Program-made: the position numbers and the translations under genes | Assembly: GCF_009909145.1 (NCBI RefSeq) | Contig: NZ_JAAAPJ010000022.1 | Location: 62,001 to 126,000 of the forward strand | Length of the DNA stretch: 64,000 nucleotides | Source: Corallococcus silvisoli | GTDB lineage: Bacteria; Myxococcota; Myxococcia; Myxococcales; Myxococcaceae | Direction of reading: 5' to 3' | The notes under the pieces: generated by a model | Told to the model about the DNA's origin: nothing | Databases searched by the model: none | Seen by the model: the letters and a program-made list of their open reading frames with translations, nothing else | Part shown: in pieces, positions 1-9,003 of the stretch | Numbering within the stretch: the stretch's first letter is position 1 | Layout of the letters: each line of letters starts with the position of its first letter

Positions 1-336
1 CTGCCGGGACCTGGGCGTCTCGACGATGCGCTCACACCGGGGACAGCGGTGGATGAACACCACGTCCGCGTGTTCCTTCAACACCCGGTCCCGCATGCGC
101 CGCAGGAGGGCCTCCCTGCCCTCCTCCAGCGCCGCGAGCACCGCAGGGTCGTCCAAGCCGTACCACTTCCGGACCAGGGGATGCGCGAGGGGCCCCTCCG
201 CCGGGACGACATCCCAGTGAGGGATGCTGCTGGCCCGGTACGCCTTGCGCTCCACGTCGGTGGCGAGGTGCTGGTAGTAGCGCAGCACGTACCGGGTGAG
301 CTCCGCGTCTTCTTCGTAGGGGCGTCGAGGTGGCAT
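1..336 (-). CDS. Hypothetical protein with CxxC motif, C-terminus off the window
   Basis: Reading the reverse strand from the ATG at 336 gives an open frame that runs off the left edge, so only the N-terminal 112 residues are visible. The start is acidic and aromatic (MPPRRPYEEDAELTRYV), and residues about 98-101 form a CPRC pair (HRCPRCERIVETP) that suggests a zinc knuckle beginning just before the window edge. Codon use is strongly GC3-rich, as expected for real genes here. A GGAG lies about 6 bases upstream of the ATG. An in-frame ATG at 369 would add 11 residues. I do not recognise the family. Confidence 0.6.
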   Translation of the reverse strand, partial: MPPRRPYEEDAELTRYVLRYYQHLATDVERKAYRASSIPHWDVVPAEGPLAHPLVRKWYGLDDPAVLAALEEGREALLRRMRDRVLKEHADVVFIHRCPRCERIVETPRSRQ

Positions 337-603
337 GGGCGGCTCCAGACGGGGGCCGCTCGTTCCCATGACGCCCCCGCGCTACATACGGGCTAAGCCC
401 GTCTCTCGGGTCCCATGCCGTCCCGCGCCATCCGACCTCGTTCGCTGGCCAACCGGGGAGTCACTTGTACCCCCAACGGCCTTGCCTTGGGCTTCACGTT
501 GCCGTCCAATGGTGCACAAACCAATGATCGCGGCGGGTGGCGATTCTCCAGGGCATGCGCACTGTTGCGATCACCGGCTCGGAAGAGGGGGAAGGGGAAG
601 GCG

Positions 604-1155
604 ATGACGGGGACGGCGTGGAAGAAGGGGGCGCGAGGGTTCGCGTTGGGGATGCTCCTGCTGGCGGGCGGTGTCGCCCACGCGGGACAGGCGGGCGGGG
701 TCAACATGCCGGATTCCCTCCAGGTGGAGGGCCGCACGCTGGCGCTCACCCACATGGAGCTGAAGAAGAAGCTCTTCTTCAACATCTACGTGTGGAGCCT
801 CTACATGGAGCAGGAACCCACCTGCTTCAAGGAGGCCGTGGCCTCCAACAGCCTGAAACGCCTGCACTTTCGCTTCCTGCGCACCATCACCAAGGACCAG
901 CTGGTGGGCAGCTTCCGCGACGGCCTGCGCCAGAACCCGGCCATGCGCGAGGACGCCCTCAGCCAGTCCCTGGAGAAGCTCCTCTCGTCCCTCCACGACG
1001 TCCGCAAGGGGGATGACCTGGTCCTCACCTACCTGCCGGGCTCCGGCCTCCACGTCTCCGGGGGCGCCTCTGGCGGCGTCCACATCCCGGGCAAGCCCTT
1101 CGCGGATGCCCTCTTCAGCTCCTGGCTGAACACCCACCCCATCTTCCCCAAGTAG
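604..1155 (+). CDS. Chalcone isomerase-like exported protein
   Basis: A 183-residue protein starting at the ATG at 604, which follows a GGGGAAGG ribosome-binding site; the frame is open further upstream, but only this start gives a clean signal peptide (hydrophobic LGMLLLAGG, cleavage after AHA, about residue 26). The mature part (MPDSLQVEGRTLALTHMEL, then FFNIYVWSLYM) resembles the bacterial chalcone-isomerase-like family (Chalcone_3), whose members are usually periplasmic, of unknown function, and probably fatty-acid or lipid binding rather than flavonoid enzymes. The protein is monocistronic, with OmpA lipoprotein downstream on the same strand after about 150 bases. Family assignment is from pattern recognition only. 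Confidence 0.8.
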   Translation: MTGTAWKKGARGFALGMLLLAGGVAHAGQAGGVNMPDSLQVEGRTLALTHMELKKKLFFNIYVWSLYMEQEPTCFKEAVASNSLKRLHFRFLRTITKDQLVGSFRDGLRQNPAMREDALSQSLEKLLSSLHDVRKGDDLVLTYLPGSGLHVSGGASGGVHIPGKPFADALFSSWLNTHPIFPK

Positions 1156-1307
1156 CGGCCGTGGCCCCTGGCGGCGCGGGCTCCCTGTCCGTCCCCCCCT
1201 GAGCCTGTATTTTTGTGCTCAAACTTGATTCGCGTTTCTCCTAGGCAGTGGGCCTGAGAGCGGTAGGCTCGGACCCACCAACATTCTTGTCAGGAGGAAT
1301 CGCACCT

Positions 1308-2120
1308 ATGCGGACACGTCTGGTTCTGGCTGCGCTCATCGCCCTCTCCACGGGCTGCGTCTCGCAGGGGAAGTTCAACGAGAAGGCCCTGGAGGCGGAG
1401 GGGCTGACGAAGAACCTCACGGATGAGAAGGCGGCCCGCGCGGCGGCCGAGGCGAAGATCCAGGAGCTGGAGGCGCAGCAGGCGGCGCTGACGCAGGAGA
1501 AGACGGCGCTGGAGACGCGCCTCAACGCGTCCGAGAACCGCCTCACCAGCGCGGCGGCCGAGCGCCGCGCCCTGGAAGAGAAGAACGCGCAGCTGGCCGC
1601 GCTCAACGACGAGCTGGCGCGCAACTCCAAGAAGCTCGCGCAGGCGAAGGAGGAGCTGGAGAAGAAGAGCTCCGAATACGAGAGCCTGGCCCAGTCCCTC
1701 AAGCAGGAGATCTCCGACGGCAAGATTGAACTGTCGGAGATGAAGGGCCGGATGACCGTGCAGCTCAAGGACAAGATCCTCTTCGCGTCCGGCTCCGCGC
1801 GCGTGGGCAAGGAAGGGCAGGAGGCGCTGGTGAAGATCGCCGACGCGCTCAAGACGGTGCGCGGCCGCATCGTGCGCGTGGAAGGGCACACGGATGACGT
1901 GCCCACCGGCGGCGGGCAGTTCCCCACCAACTGGGAGCTGAGCCTGGCGCGCGCGATGGCGGTGGTGCGCTCGCTGCAGGATTCCGGCGTGGATCCGACG
2001 ATGCTGTCCGCGGCGGGATACGGGCAGTACCAGCCGCTCGTGCCCAATGACACGCCGGAGCACAAGAGCCAGAACCGGCGCATTGAAATCGTGCTCGCCC
2101 CCGGCCTCGGAGGGCGCTAG
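1308..2120 (+). CDS. OmpA-family peptidoglycan-binding lipoprotein
   Basis: 270 residues. An AGGAGG site precedes the ATG at 1308, and the N-terminus is a lipoprotein signal (LIALSTGC, lipidation Cys about residue 17). Residues about 30-140 are an Ala/Glu/Lys/Leu-rich coiled coil. The C-terminal third is an OmpA domain: ILFASGSARV, then VEGHTDDVPTGG with the conserved Asp, LSLARAMAVV, and the terminal SQNRRIEIVL block with the Arg that binds diaminopimelate. Such proteins sit on the inner leaflet of the outer membrane and tether it to peptidoglycan through the coiled-coil stalk. The TonB-dependent receptor begins 30 bases downstream and may be co-transcribed. Confidence 0.9.
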   Translation: MRTRLVLAALIALSTGCVSQGKFNEKALEAEGLTKNLTDEKAARAAAEAKIQELEAQQAALTQEKTALETRLNASENRLTSAAAERRALEEKNAQLAALNDELARNSKKLAQAKEELEKKSSEYESLAQSLKQEISDGKIELSEMKGRMTVQLKDKILFASGSARVGKEGQEALVKIADALKTVRGRIVRVEGHTDDVPTGGGQFPTNWELSLARAMAVVRSLQDSGVDPTMLSAAGYGQYQPLVPNDTPEHKSQNRRIEIVLAPGLGGR

Positions 2121-2150
2121 GACGGTGCGCGGGAGACCCGCGCACCCTTC

Positions 2151-4769
2151 ATGAGAACGCTCTTCTGCGTCGTCTGTCTATTGCTTGCGACCGGGGCCGT
2201 GGCCCAGACCCCGGACGCAGGGACCCTCGCTGGCGATGCTGGCGTTCCCACCGGAGTGCTGACGAAGCCGCCCGCCCTGCTCCGTCAGGTCGAGGCGGCC
2301 TTCCCGCCAGAAGCCGCCGCCCAGCAGTTGGAGGGCACGGTGGTGATGCTCATCGACATCTCGGAGACGGGCGCCGTCACGAATGTCGAGATCACCCAGC
2401 CCGCGGGCCACGGCTTCGACGAGGCCGCGGTGGAGGCGGTGAAGCAATTCCAGTTCGAGCCCGCGGAGGTGGACAACGTCCCCGCGCCGGTGCGCATCCA
2501 GTACGCCTACCAGTTCATCTTCCGCGCGCCGGAGCCGCCGCCGGAGACCGCCGCGGACGGCGGCGTCGCGGAGCCGCAGGGCCCGGTGAACTTCAGCGGC
2601 AGGGCGCTGGAGCGCGGCACGCGCAAGCCGCTGGTGGGCGCGGAGGTGGTGCTCACGGAGCTGGACCGCTCCACCGTCACGGACGGGGAGGGGCGCTTCT
2701 CCTTCCGCGGCGTCCCGGTGGGCACGCACCCCGTGATTGTCGTCCTGGGCAACTACGACCGCTTCAAGACGCAGGAGACCATCGAGGAAGGCAAGCAGAC
2801 GCAGGCGACGTACTACGTGCAGAAGCGCATCTTCAGCTCCTTCGAGACGGTCGTGCGCAGCAACCGCGAGCGCAAGGAGGTGACGCGCACCACCATCGAG
2901 GTGGCGGAGGTGCAGCGCATCCCGGGCACGCAGGGCGACACGCTGAAGGTGGTGCAGAACCTGCCGGGCGTGGCGCGGCCCGCGTTCAACGGCGGCGCGC
3001 TGGTCATCCGAGGCACCAGCCCGCAGGAGTCCGGCGTCTTCCTGGACGGCCTGCGCATCCCCCTGCTGTATCACTTCGGCGGGCTCACCTCCGTGTACAA
3101 CTCGGAGCTGCTGGAGGCGGTGGACTACCTGCCCGGCAACTTCTCCTCGTACTACGGAGACATCACCGGCGGCGTCATCAACGTGCGCAGCCGCGAACCG
3201 CGCACGGACCGCATCCACGCCACGGTGGGCGTGAGCGTGATTGAGTCCAACGCGGTGGTGGAGGGCCCCATCACGGACACGCTCAGCTTCGCGGTGGGCG
3301 GCCGGCGTTCGTACATCGACCTGCTGTTGAAGCTGGTGCCCTTCGACGACAACAGCCTCCAGGTGGCGCCGCGCTACTACGACGCGCAGGCGAAGCTGGT
3401 GTGGAAGCCGAACAAGAAGAACACCTTCACGCTCCAGGGGCTCACGTCGCGCGACCGGCTGGCGCTGCTGTTGGACCAGCCCGCGGACGGCGACCCGTCC
3501 GTCAACGGCGGCCTGGATGTGACGACGGGCTTCAACCAGCTGCGCCTGCGGCACCAGTTCCGCGAGGGGAAGCTGACGCTCGACACGCACGCGCTCGTGG
3601 GCAACACGCTGCTGGACTTCCAGATTGGCGAGCGCGGCCTGCGCATCGCGTCCACGGACCTGTTCCTGCGGCCCACGGTCGAGTACGCCTTCGACGACGC
3701 GGTGACGGTGGCGGGCGGCCTGGACGTGGTGGCGAACCTGGCGAAGGTGCGGGCCAGCATCCAGCAGCCGCCGCGCGAGGGTGAGCCGCCCACGCCGCTG
3801 GTGACGGAGGACCTGGTCAACATCGACGGGAAGTTCACCCAGTACTACCCGTCCGCCTGGGCGGAGGTGCGGTGGCGGCCGGTGAAGGACCTGCTGGTGG
3901 TGCCGGGCGTGCGCACGGAGAGCTACATCTTCACGGAGCAGCAGCACGTGAAGCGCACGGTGAACCCGCGGCTCGCGGTGCGCTATGCGCTCACGGAGAC
4001 GCTGACCCTGAAGGGCGGCGCGGGCGTCTATCACAGCCCTCCGGTGCAGGATGAGCCGTCGCCGGGGTTCGGCAACCCGGACCTGGGCGCGAAGCGCTCG
4101 CTCCAGTACAGCGTGGGCGCGGAGTGGCAGGCGCGGCCGGAGTGGTTCGTGGGCAGCGAGGTCTTCTACAACGACCTGGACGACCTCATCGTGCGCTCGG
4201 ACGCGCGCATCGAGCGCAACGGCGAGTCGGTGCCGGAGCTGCTGAAGAACGGCGGCGTGGGGCGCATCTATGGCTTCGAGCTGCTGGTGCGCCGGGCGCT
4301 GACGGACCGGCTGTTCGGCTGGATCTCCTACACGCTCAGCCGCAGCGAGCGCCGCGACGCGCCGGGGGCGCGCTGGCGCCTGTTCGACAACGACCAGACG
4401 CACGTGCTGACGGCCATCGCCAGCTACAAGCTGCCCAAGGGCTGGGAGCTGGGGGCGCGCTTCCGCTTCGCGTCGGGCAACCCGACGACGCCGGTGCTGG
4501 GGTCGAAGCGCGACGACACGACGGATGTGTTCATCCCGTACTACGGGTTGATCAACTCGCAGCGGCTGCCGTCGTTCAACCAGCTGGACATCCGCGTGGA
4601 CAAGACCCTGGTCTTCAACACGTGGAGCCTGGACCTCTATCTGGACCTGACGAACGCCTACAACAACCAGTCTGTCGAAGGCGTGGCCTACAACTACAAT
4701 TACTCTCGGCGGGAGTTCTTCAAGGGACTGCCCATCCTGCCCGTGCTTGGCGCCAAGGGGAGCTTCTGA
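2151..4769 (+). CDS. TonB-dependent outer-membrane receptor with N-terminal TonB_C-like and CarboxypepD_reg domains
   Basis: 872 residues with a signal peptide (LFCVVCLLLATGAVAQ). Residues about 45-125 look like a TonB C-terminal domain (EGTVVMLIDISETGAVTNV, then the AAVEAVKQFQFEPA block). Residues about 145-220 resemble a carboxypeptidase-regulatory beta sandwich (GRALERGTRKPLVGAEVV). A plug domain follows (about 240-345: VVQNLPGVARPAFNGG, LVIRGTSPQESGVFLDG), then a beta barrel ending in a terminal Phe, typical of outer-membrane proteins. It should bring a ligand across the outer membrane; the substrate cannot be read from sequence. A predicted lipoprotein gene starts 5 bases downstream. Carrying a TonB-like domain on the receptor itself is uncommon in enterobacterial relatives. 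Confidence 0.9.
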   Translation: MRTLFCVVCLLLATGAVAQTPDAGTLAGDAGVPTGVLTKPPALLRQVEAAFPPEAAAQQLEGTVVMLIDISETGAVTNVEITQPAGHGFDEAAVEAVKQFQFEPAEVDNVPAPVRIQYAYQFIFRAPEPPPETAADGGVAEPQGPVNFSGRALERGTRKPLVGAEVVLTELDRSTVTDGEGRFSFRGVPVGTHPVIVVLGNYDRFKTQETIEEGKQTQATYYVQKRIFSSFETVVRSNRERKEVTRTTIEVAEVQRIPGTQGDTLKVVQNLPGVARPAFNGGALVIRGTSPQESGVFLDGLRIPLLYHFGGLTSVYNSELLEAVDYLPGNFSSYYGDITGGVINVRSREPRTDRIHATVGVSVIESNAVVEGPITDTLSFAVGGRRSYIDLLLKLVPFDDNSLQVAPRYYDAQAKLVWKPNKKNTFTLQGLTSRDRLALLLDQPADGDPSVNGGLDVTTGFNQLRLRHQFREGKLTLDTHALVGNTLLDFQIGERGLRIASTDLFLRPTVEYAFDDAVTVAGGLDVVANLAKVRASIQQPPREGEPPTPLVTEDLVNIDGKFTQYYPSAWAEVRWRPVKDLLVVPGVRTESYIFTEQQHVKRTVNPRLAVRYALTETLTLKGGAGVYHSPPVQDEPSPGFGNPDLGAKRSLQYSVGAEWQARPEWFVGSEVFYNDLDDLIVRSDARIERNGESVPELLKNGGVGRIYGFELLVRRALTDRLFGWISYTLSRSERRDAPGARWRLFDNDQTHVLTAIASYKLPKGWELGARFRFASGNPTTPVLGSKRDDTTDVFIPYYGLINSQRLPSFNQLDIRVDKTLVFNTWSLDLYLDLTNAYNNQSVEGVAYNYNYSRREFFKGLPILPVLGAKGSF

Positions 4770-4774
4770 ACACC

Positions 4775-5668
4775 ATGCGCACGCCCTTCCTGCTGTGTGC
4801 CACCGCGTTGCTGGGGTTGAGCGCCTGCTCCGGCACTGACTTCGAGGCGCAGAGTGAAATCCGGAGCGTCCGCGTGCTGGCCATCAAGGCGGAGCCCGCG
4901 GAGCTGGCGCTGGCCCCCAACGCCACCACGCTGCCGCCGCCGGTGACGTTCAGCGCGCTGGCGGTGACGCCGGACGCCCGGCCGGTGACGGTGACGTACG
5001 CGCTGTGCCGGCCGGACGTGAACCCCTACGGAGATACGGCGTGCCCGGGGGACAGCGGCGTGGCGCTGTCCAACGGCGTGCTGTCGTTGAGCGACCCCGC
5101 GGTCCAGGCGCTGCTCATCGAGTCGTTCCAGAAGGCCACGGGCAGCACGGGCGGCGGCGGCGGGGGCACGTTCGACTTCAACGACCCGACGGTGCGCGCG
5201 GTGCTCCAGGCGGGGCTGCCGCTGTTCGTGGGCTACGAGGCGACGGACGGCAGCGGGACGCCGGAGGGCGTGGAGCGCGGGGTGCGCCGCATCACGCTGC
5301 GCTCGACGGACGCGCCCAACCACAACCCGGTGATGCAGGACGTGCTGTGGAACGACGCGCCGCTGGCGGGGCCGCTGCCGCTGGACACGGAGGTGACGTT
5401 CACGCCGGTGCTGGGCCCGGGCAGCGAAGAGGTCTACACGACGGCGGACGGGAGCCGGACGGAGCAGGTCTTCTACAGCTGGTTCGCGACGGGGGAGGGC
5501 GAGGTGAAGTCGTTCCGTTCGCTGGAGCCGGTGGACGGCAAGCCCGGCGACCCGACGACGACCTACCAGACGCCCGTGGCGCCCGAGCGCATCACCTTCT
5601 GGGTGGTGGCCCGCGACGGCCGGGGTGGCACCGACTGGGCCATCCGCACGGTGGACGTGGGGCCCTGA
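4775..5668 (+). CDS. Lipoprotein, probable partner of the upstream TonB-dependent receptor
   Basis: 297 residues starting at the ATG at 4775, 5 bases after the receptor stop, so the two are surely one transcript. The N-terminus is a lipobox signal (ATALLGLSAC). The mature protein is beta-rich and begins with SVRVLAIKAEPAELALAP, with Ig/CARDB-like spacing, a Gly tract near residue 130 (GSTGGGGGG), and a C-terminal strand (TFWVVARDGRGGTDW). No catalytic motif is visible. An outer-membrane-anchored accessory of the receptor is plausible from position alone. Confidence 0.8.
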   Translation: MRTPFLLCATALLGLSACSGTDFEAQSEIRSVRVLAIKAEPAELALAPNATTLPPPVTFSALAVTPDARPVTVTYALCRPDVNPYGDTACPGDSGVALSNGVLSLSDPAVQALLIESFQKATGSTGGGGGGTFDFNDPTVRAVLQAGLPLFVGYEATDGSGTPEGVERGVRRITLRSTDAPNHNPVMQDVLWNDAPLAGPLPLDTEVTFTPVLGPGSEEVYTTADGSRTEQVFYSWFATGEGEVKSFRSLEPVDGKPGDPTTTYQTPVAPERITFWVVARDGRGGTDWAIRTVDVGP

Positions 5669-5728
5669 GGCCCGCCGGGGCCTCCAGGGCCATGCGCGGG
5701 GGGATGGACGCACCCCGCGCGGAAGGCC

Positions 5729-6985
5729 CTACCGCCCGAGCCACGCGGACGCGCGGCCCAGGCCCTCCGCCACGGAGGTGAAGGCGTCCGCGGTGCGCAC
5801 GCGGTCCTCTCCGAAGCGCTTCACGTACAGCTCCCGCACCGCCGGAATCTGCGACGAGCCGCCCGTGAGGAACACCGCGTCGATGTCCTTCGCCTCCGGG
5901 TGCTTCGCCAGCAGCCCCTCCGTGCACTGTGATAGCTCGTCCAGCAGCGTGCGGCTCGCCGCCTCGAACTCCGCGCGCGTCATGGGCTCGTGCAGGTGGA
6001 TGCGCGCCTCGTCGAAGTCGATGGTCGCCACGTCCTCGCTGGACAGGCGCACCTTCGCCGCTTCGATGGCCCGGAACAGCCGGTAGCCCAGGTTGTCCAT
6101 CACCAGGTCGTAGAGCGCTTCGATCTCCGCCGGATGGTCGCTCGTGTCGAGCATGACCTCCAGCAGCTCCTGCGTGGACTTCTCCCGGATGAAGGACATC
6201 TCGTGCCAGTTGAGCAGCTTCGCCAGCACGTGCTGCGGGATGGGCAGCCGCTTGTGGCTGAAGCCCTTCACCTTGTACGTGGAGCCCGCGCCGAAGCGCG
6301 GCAGCAGCTTGTGCCGCATGATCTCCGCGTCGAAGCGGTCACCACCGATGCGCACGCCCGTGGAGCCCACCACGTCCGGCCGCCGGTCCAGGTTCCCCCG
6401 CCGCGACGGCCCCAGCCGCATCAGCGTCAGGTCGGTCGTGCCGGCGCCGAAGTCCGCCACCAGCACCAGCTCGTCCTTCGTCAGCCGCGCCTCGTACGCG
6501 AGCGCCGCCGCGATGGGCTCGATGAGGAACTGCACGTGCGTGAAGCCCGCCAGCTCCGCCGCCTTGCGCAGCCGCTTCTCCGCCAGGGCGTCCGCCTCCG
6601 CGTCCGGCGTGAAGACCGCCGGCCGGCCCAGCACCACCGCGTCCGGCGCCTCGCCCAGGTGGGCCCCCGCCGCCTCGCGCACGCGGCGCAGCAGGATGGC
6701 CACCAGGTCCTCGATGGTGTACGTGCGCCCCTTCACCTGCGTCGCCCGGAAGGACGAGCTGTGCAGGAAGGACTTCACCGACTGGATGAACCGGCCGTTG
6801 TTGTCCTCCAGGTAGCGCTGGATGGCGTCCGCGCCCGCGAAGATGTCCCGCTCCTCCTCCGCGAAGAAGAGCACGGAGCGGAACAGCCGGGGCTCCGGGC
6901 TGTGGGGCTGCAGCGGCAGCACGGTGCCATCCGGCAGGGCCAGGGCGGTGTTGCTGGTTCCGAAGTCGAGTCCGCAGGCGCGCAT
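5729..6985 (-). CDS. Hsp70-like chaperone (YegD type)
   Basis: 418 residues containing the Hsp70/actin ATPase signatures: phosphate-1 loop near the N-terminus (GLDFGTSNTALAL), phosphate-2 loop (VADFGAGTTDLTLMRLG, about residue 178), and adenosine loop (AVFLTGGSSQIPAV, about residue 373). It is far shorter than DnaK (over 600 residues) and lacks an obvious substrate-binding domain, matching the YegD-like group of about 450 residues. It may act as a nucleotide-dependent chaperone or regulator, but clients are unknown. The gene is transcribed alone, converging on the TonB/lipoprotein pair. Confidence 0.85.
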   Translation of the reverse strand: MRACGLDFGTSNTALALPDGTVLPLQPHSPEPRLFRSVLFFAEEERDIFAGADAIQRYLEDNNGRFIQSVKSFLHSSSFRATQVKGRTYTIEDLVAILLRRVREAAGAHLGEAPDAVVLGRPAVFTPDAEADALAEKRLRKAAELAGFTHVQFLIEPIAAALAYEARLTKDELVLVADFGAGTTDLTLMRLGPSRRGNLDRRPDVVGSTGVRIGGDRFDAEIMRHKLLPRFGAGSTYKVKGFSHKRLPIPQHVLAKLLNWHEMSFIREKSTQELLEVMLDTSDHPAEIEALYDLVMDNLGYRLFRAIEAAKVRLSSEDVATIDFDEARIHLHEPMTRAEFEAASRTLLDELSQCTEGLLAKHPEAKDIDAVFLTGGSSQIPAVRELYVKRFGEDRVRTADAFTSVAEGLGRASAWLGR

Positions 6986-7144
6986 GGGGGGGCGCCCCTT
7001 ATCGCCAATCTTGGGGACGCGGTAGCCCGAAAGTGACGCCCCACCGCCCGCCGGGCCAACGGGCGGGGGCTCGCGGCCCGTTGGCTTGGCGCCGCACGGA
7101 TGCTCGTCATCTTTGCCCTGTCATCCGCTCGACAGGAGAACCCC

Positions 7145-7690
7145 ATGAAATCGCACGCAGCATGGCTGGGCGCTGGCGTCGCCACGGTGGTGTTGGGCAC
7201 CACCGCCTGCCAGGCCCGCGACCCCACCCAGCAGGACGCAGCGAGGACCCCACCCGAACAGCAGGTGGAAAGCGCCCAGGCCCAGGCCAGCGCCTTGGAG
7301 GTCCAGCGCCCCCTCGCTCGGGGCTCCAGCCCAGCCCTGACCCTGGCCTCCACCGCGGCGCCGCGGGAGGTGGGCACGGCGAGCGCGCCCGTGCAGCGGA
7401 TCTCCGGCGAGGTGCTGAGCGCGAACGCCCGGGAGGTGCTGCTCAGCGAGCGCGGCGAGCCACGGCTGCGCCTCCAGGTGGGGCCCAACACCCAGGTGCG
7501 CGTGGATGGCCGGGTCGCGAGCGCGGCGGACATCCGCGAGGGCTCGGAGGTGCGGGCTTCGTACCGCACGGACGAGCGCAGCGGCGAGCCACAAGCGCTC
7601 AGCATCGACGCCACGACCCCGACGCGGCCCGCGACCCCCGCCCCCGTGGAGAGCGGCGAGTCCTCGCCGGGCGTGCCCCTGCCGCCCTAA
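7145..7690 (+). CDS. Small lipoprotein with OB-like domain
   Basis: 181 residues. The ATG at 7145 follows GGAGAACCCC; upstream in-frame codons do not give a signal peptide. The signal sequence ends in a lipobox-like VLGTTAC. Residues about 28-90 are a low-complexity Ala/Gln/Pro linker. Residues about 92-155 form a compact beta domain (RISGEVLSANAREVLL, then QVGPNTQVRVDG) reminiscent of small OB/DUF5666-type domains. The tail is Pro/Thr rich. Function is unknown. A strong hairpin follows the stop. Confidence 0.75.
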   Translation: MKSHAAWLGAGVATVVLGTTACQARDPTQQDAARTPPEQQVESAQAQASALEVQRPLARGSSPALTLASTAAPREVGTASAPVQRISGEVLSANAREVLLSERGEPRLRLQVGPNTQVRVDGRVASAADIREGSEVRASYRTDERSGEPQALSIDATTPTRPATPAPVESGESSPGVPLPP

Positions 7691-7701
7691 TCCAGACATG
7701 C

Positions 7702-7748
7702 CACGGCCCCGTGCCTTCGCGCTTCCCAACGCGAGGACCGGGGCCGTG
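7702..7748. terminator. Bidirectional hairpin terminator between convergent genes
   Basis: CACGGCCCCG at 7702-7711 pairs perfectly with CGGGGCCGTG at 7739-7748, and the loop holds a second, imperfect pairing (CCTTCGCG against CGCGAGG). It lies between the stop of the small lipoprotein (7690) and the stop of the sigma factor on the other strand (7776). No clear U-tract is visible. Confidence 0.6.
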
Positions 7749-7775
7749 ACTGTCGCAGGCAGCGGAAGAGAGGCG

Positions 7776-8663
7776 TTACGCGGCCAGCTCGGCCTGGTCC
7801 AGGCCCGCCTCGGCCATCAGGTTCGCCAGCTCCGCCTTCAGCTTGTCCTTGGCGCGGATCTCCAGCTGACGGGCGCGCTCGCGGGAGAAGCCGAAGTGCT
7901 CGCCCAGCTCGCTCAGGGTCATCTCCGAGTCGCTCATCACGCGCTGCTCGATGATGAAGCGCTCGCGCGGATCCAGGCGCATCAGCGCGCGCTGCACCAG
8001 CGTGCGGGTGAGGCCCGCCTGCTGCCGGTCGGCGACCTCGTCCGCGTGCGAAGCGGCCTCGGACTCCACGAAGTCCAGGTGCGTGGCGTCCCCGTCCTCA
8101 CCCACCGGCGCGTCCAGCGACAGGTCGCGGCCGCCCATGCGCTGCTCCATCTCGCGCACCTCGGTGGGCTTCACGTTCAGCTTGCGGGCGATCTCCTCCG
8201 CGTTGACGATGTGGCCCTCGCCCGCGCCCAGCTTCTCCAGCTCGCGCCGCGTGCGCGCCAGGCTGAAGAACAGCCGGCGCTGCGCCTGCGTCGTGCCCAG
8301 CTTCACCAGGCTCCAGTTGCGCAGCACGTAGTTCTGGATGTACGCGCGGATCCACCACACCGCGTAGGAGATGAGGCGGATGCCCTTCTCCGGGTCGAAC
8401 TTCTGCACCGCCTTCATCAGGCCGATGTTCGCCTCCTGGATGAGGTCGGACATCTTCAGGCCGTAGGAGCGGTACTCGTACGCAACCTTCACCACGAAGC
8501 GCAGGTTGCTCGTCACCAGCCGGTGGCCCGCGGACAGGTCACCGGCGCGGAACGCGCGGGAGAGCGACTGCTCGTCCTGCGGGTTGAGCAGCGGGTACTG
8601 GTTGATCTCCGAGAGGTACGTGGAGAGCGAGTCAGCGGAAGAGAAGGAGTTGGAAGCCTGCAT
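7776..8663 (-). CDS. RpoH-family (sigma-32-like) alternative sigma factor
   Basis: 295 residues with the complete sigma-70 class layout. Region 1.2/2.1 begins DSLSTYLSEINQYPLL. Region 2.2-2.4 includes DLIQEANIGLMKAV and ISYAVWWIRAYIQ. An RpoH-box-like segment, QRRLFFSLAR (about residue 127), is typical of the heat-shock class. Region 4.2 contains the helix-turn-helix SELGEHFGFSRERARQLE. Myxococcus xanthus has several such factors (SigB, SigC) used in development and starvation; sequence alone does not say which one this is. It is monocistronic with about 340 bases upstream before the next gene. Confidence 0.92.
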   Translation of the reverse strand: MQASNSFSSADSLSTYLSEINQYPLLNPQDEQSLSRAFRAGDLSAGHRLVTSNLRFVVKVAYEYRSYGLKMSDLIQEANIGLMKAVQKFDPEKGIRLISYAVWWIRAYIQNYVLRNWSLVKLGTTQAQRRLFFSLARTRRELEKLGAGEGHIVNAEEIARKLNVKPTEVREMEQRMGGRDLSLDAPVGEDGDATHLDFVESEAASHADEVADRQQAGLTRTLVQRALMRLDPRERFIIEQRVMSDSEMTLSELGEHFGFSRERARQLEIRAKDKLKAELANLMAEAGLDQAELAA

Positions 8664-9003
8664 GGGGGTCTCTCTCGGGGAAGAGGGCGGTTGTGCATGT
8701 CCGCCGTTTGCTGCGACGGAGAGACCATTAGCAACGCACGGGCCAATGCCAGGCGACCGGCGCCTTCAATGATTCCAGGGCGTTGCGCGAAGCCACAGCA
8801 ATGCTTAGAGCGGAAGCCAGCAGTTTTTACAGCGCGTGGTTTCGACACTTCTTCCGATTGCCCCGGGGGGAGGGTTGCCTGCCCTCCGACCCGGGCCTAG
8901 GGCGGATCACATCCAGCAGGGATGTGGGCACTCCCCGCCCCCCACACCAGGGGCCCTGGGGGGCGAGTGTCCGCTGGCGGCGCGGGGAGGCGGGAGGGGG
9001 TCA
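8664..9003 (-). promoter_or_regulatory. 340-bp intergenic region upstream of the RpoH-family gene
   Basis: No coding frame with convincing composition is present. It must carry the promoter and leader of the sigma-factor gene (start at 8663) and the 3' flank of the CHAD gene. Composition dips in GC around 8815-8865 (GTTTTTACAG), the most promoter-like stretch, but I cannot place -35 and -10 boxes with confidence. Confidence 0.35.

Noticed and set aside
2178..4403. Long reverse-strand open frame within the TonB-receptor gene
   Set aside because: It is a shadow frame with Arg/His-rich translation and no motif; the plus strand encodes a recognisable outer-membrane receptor across the same bases.
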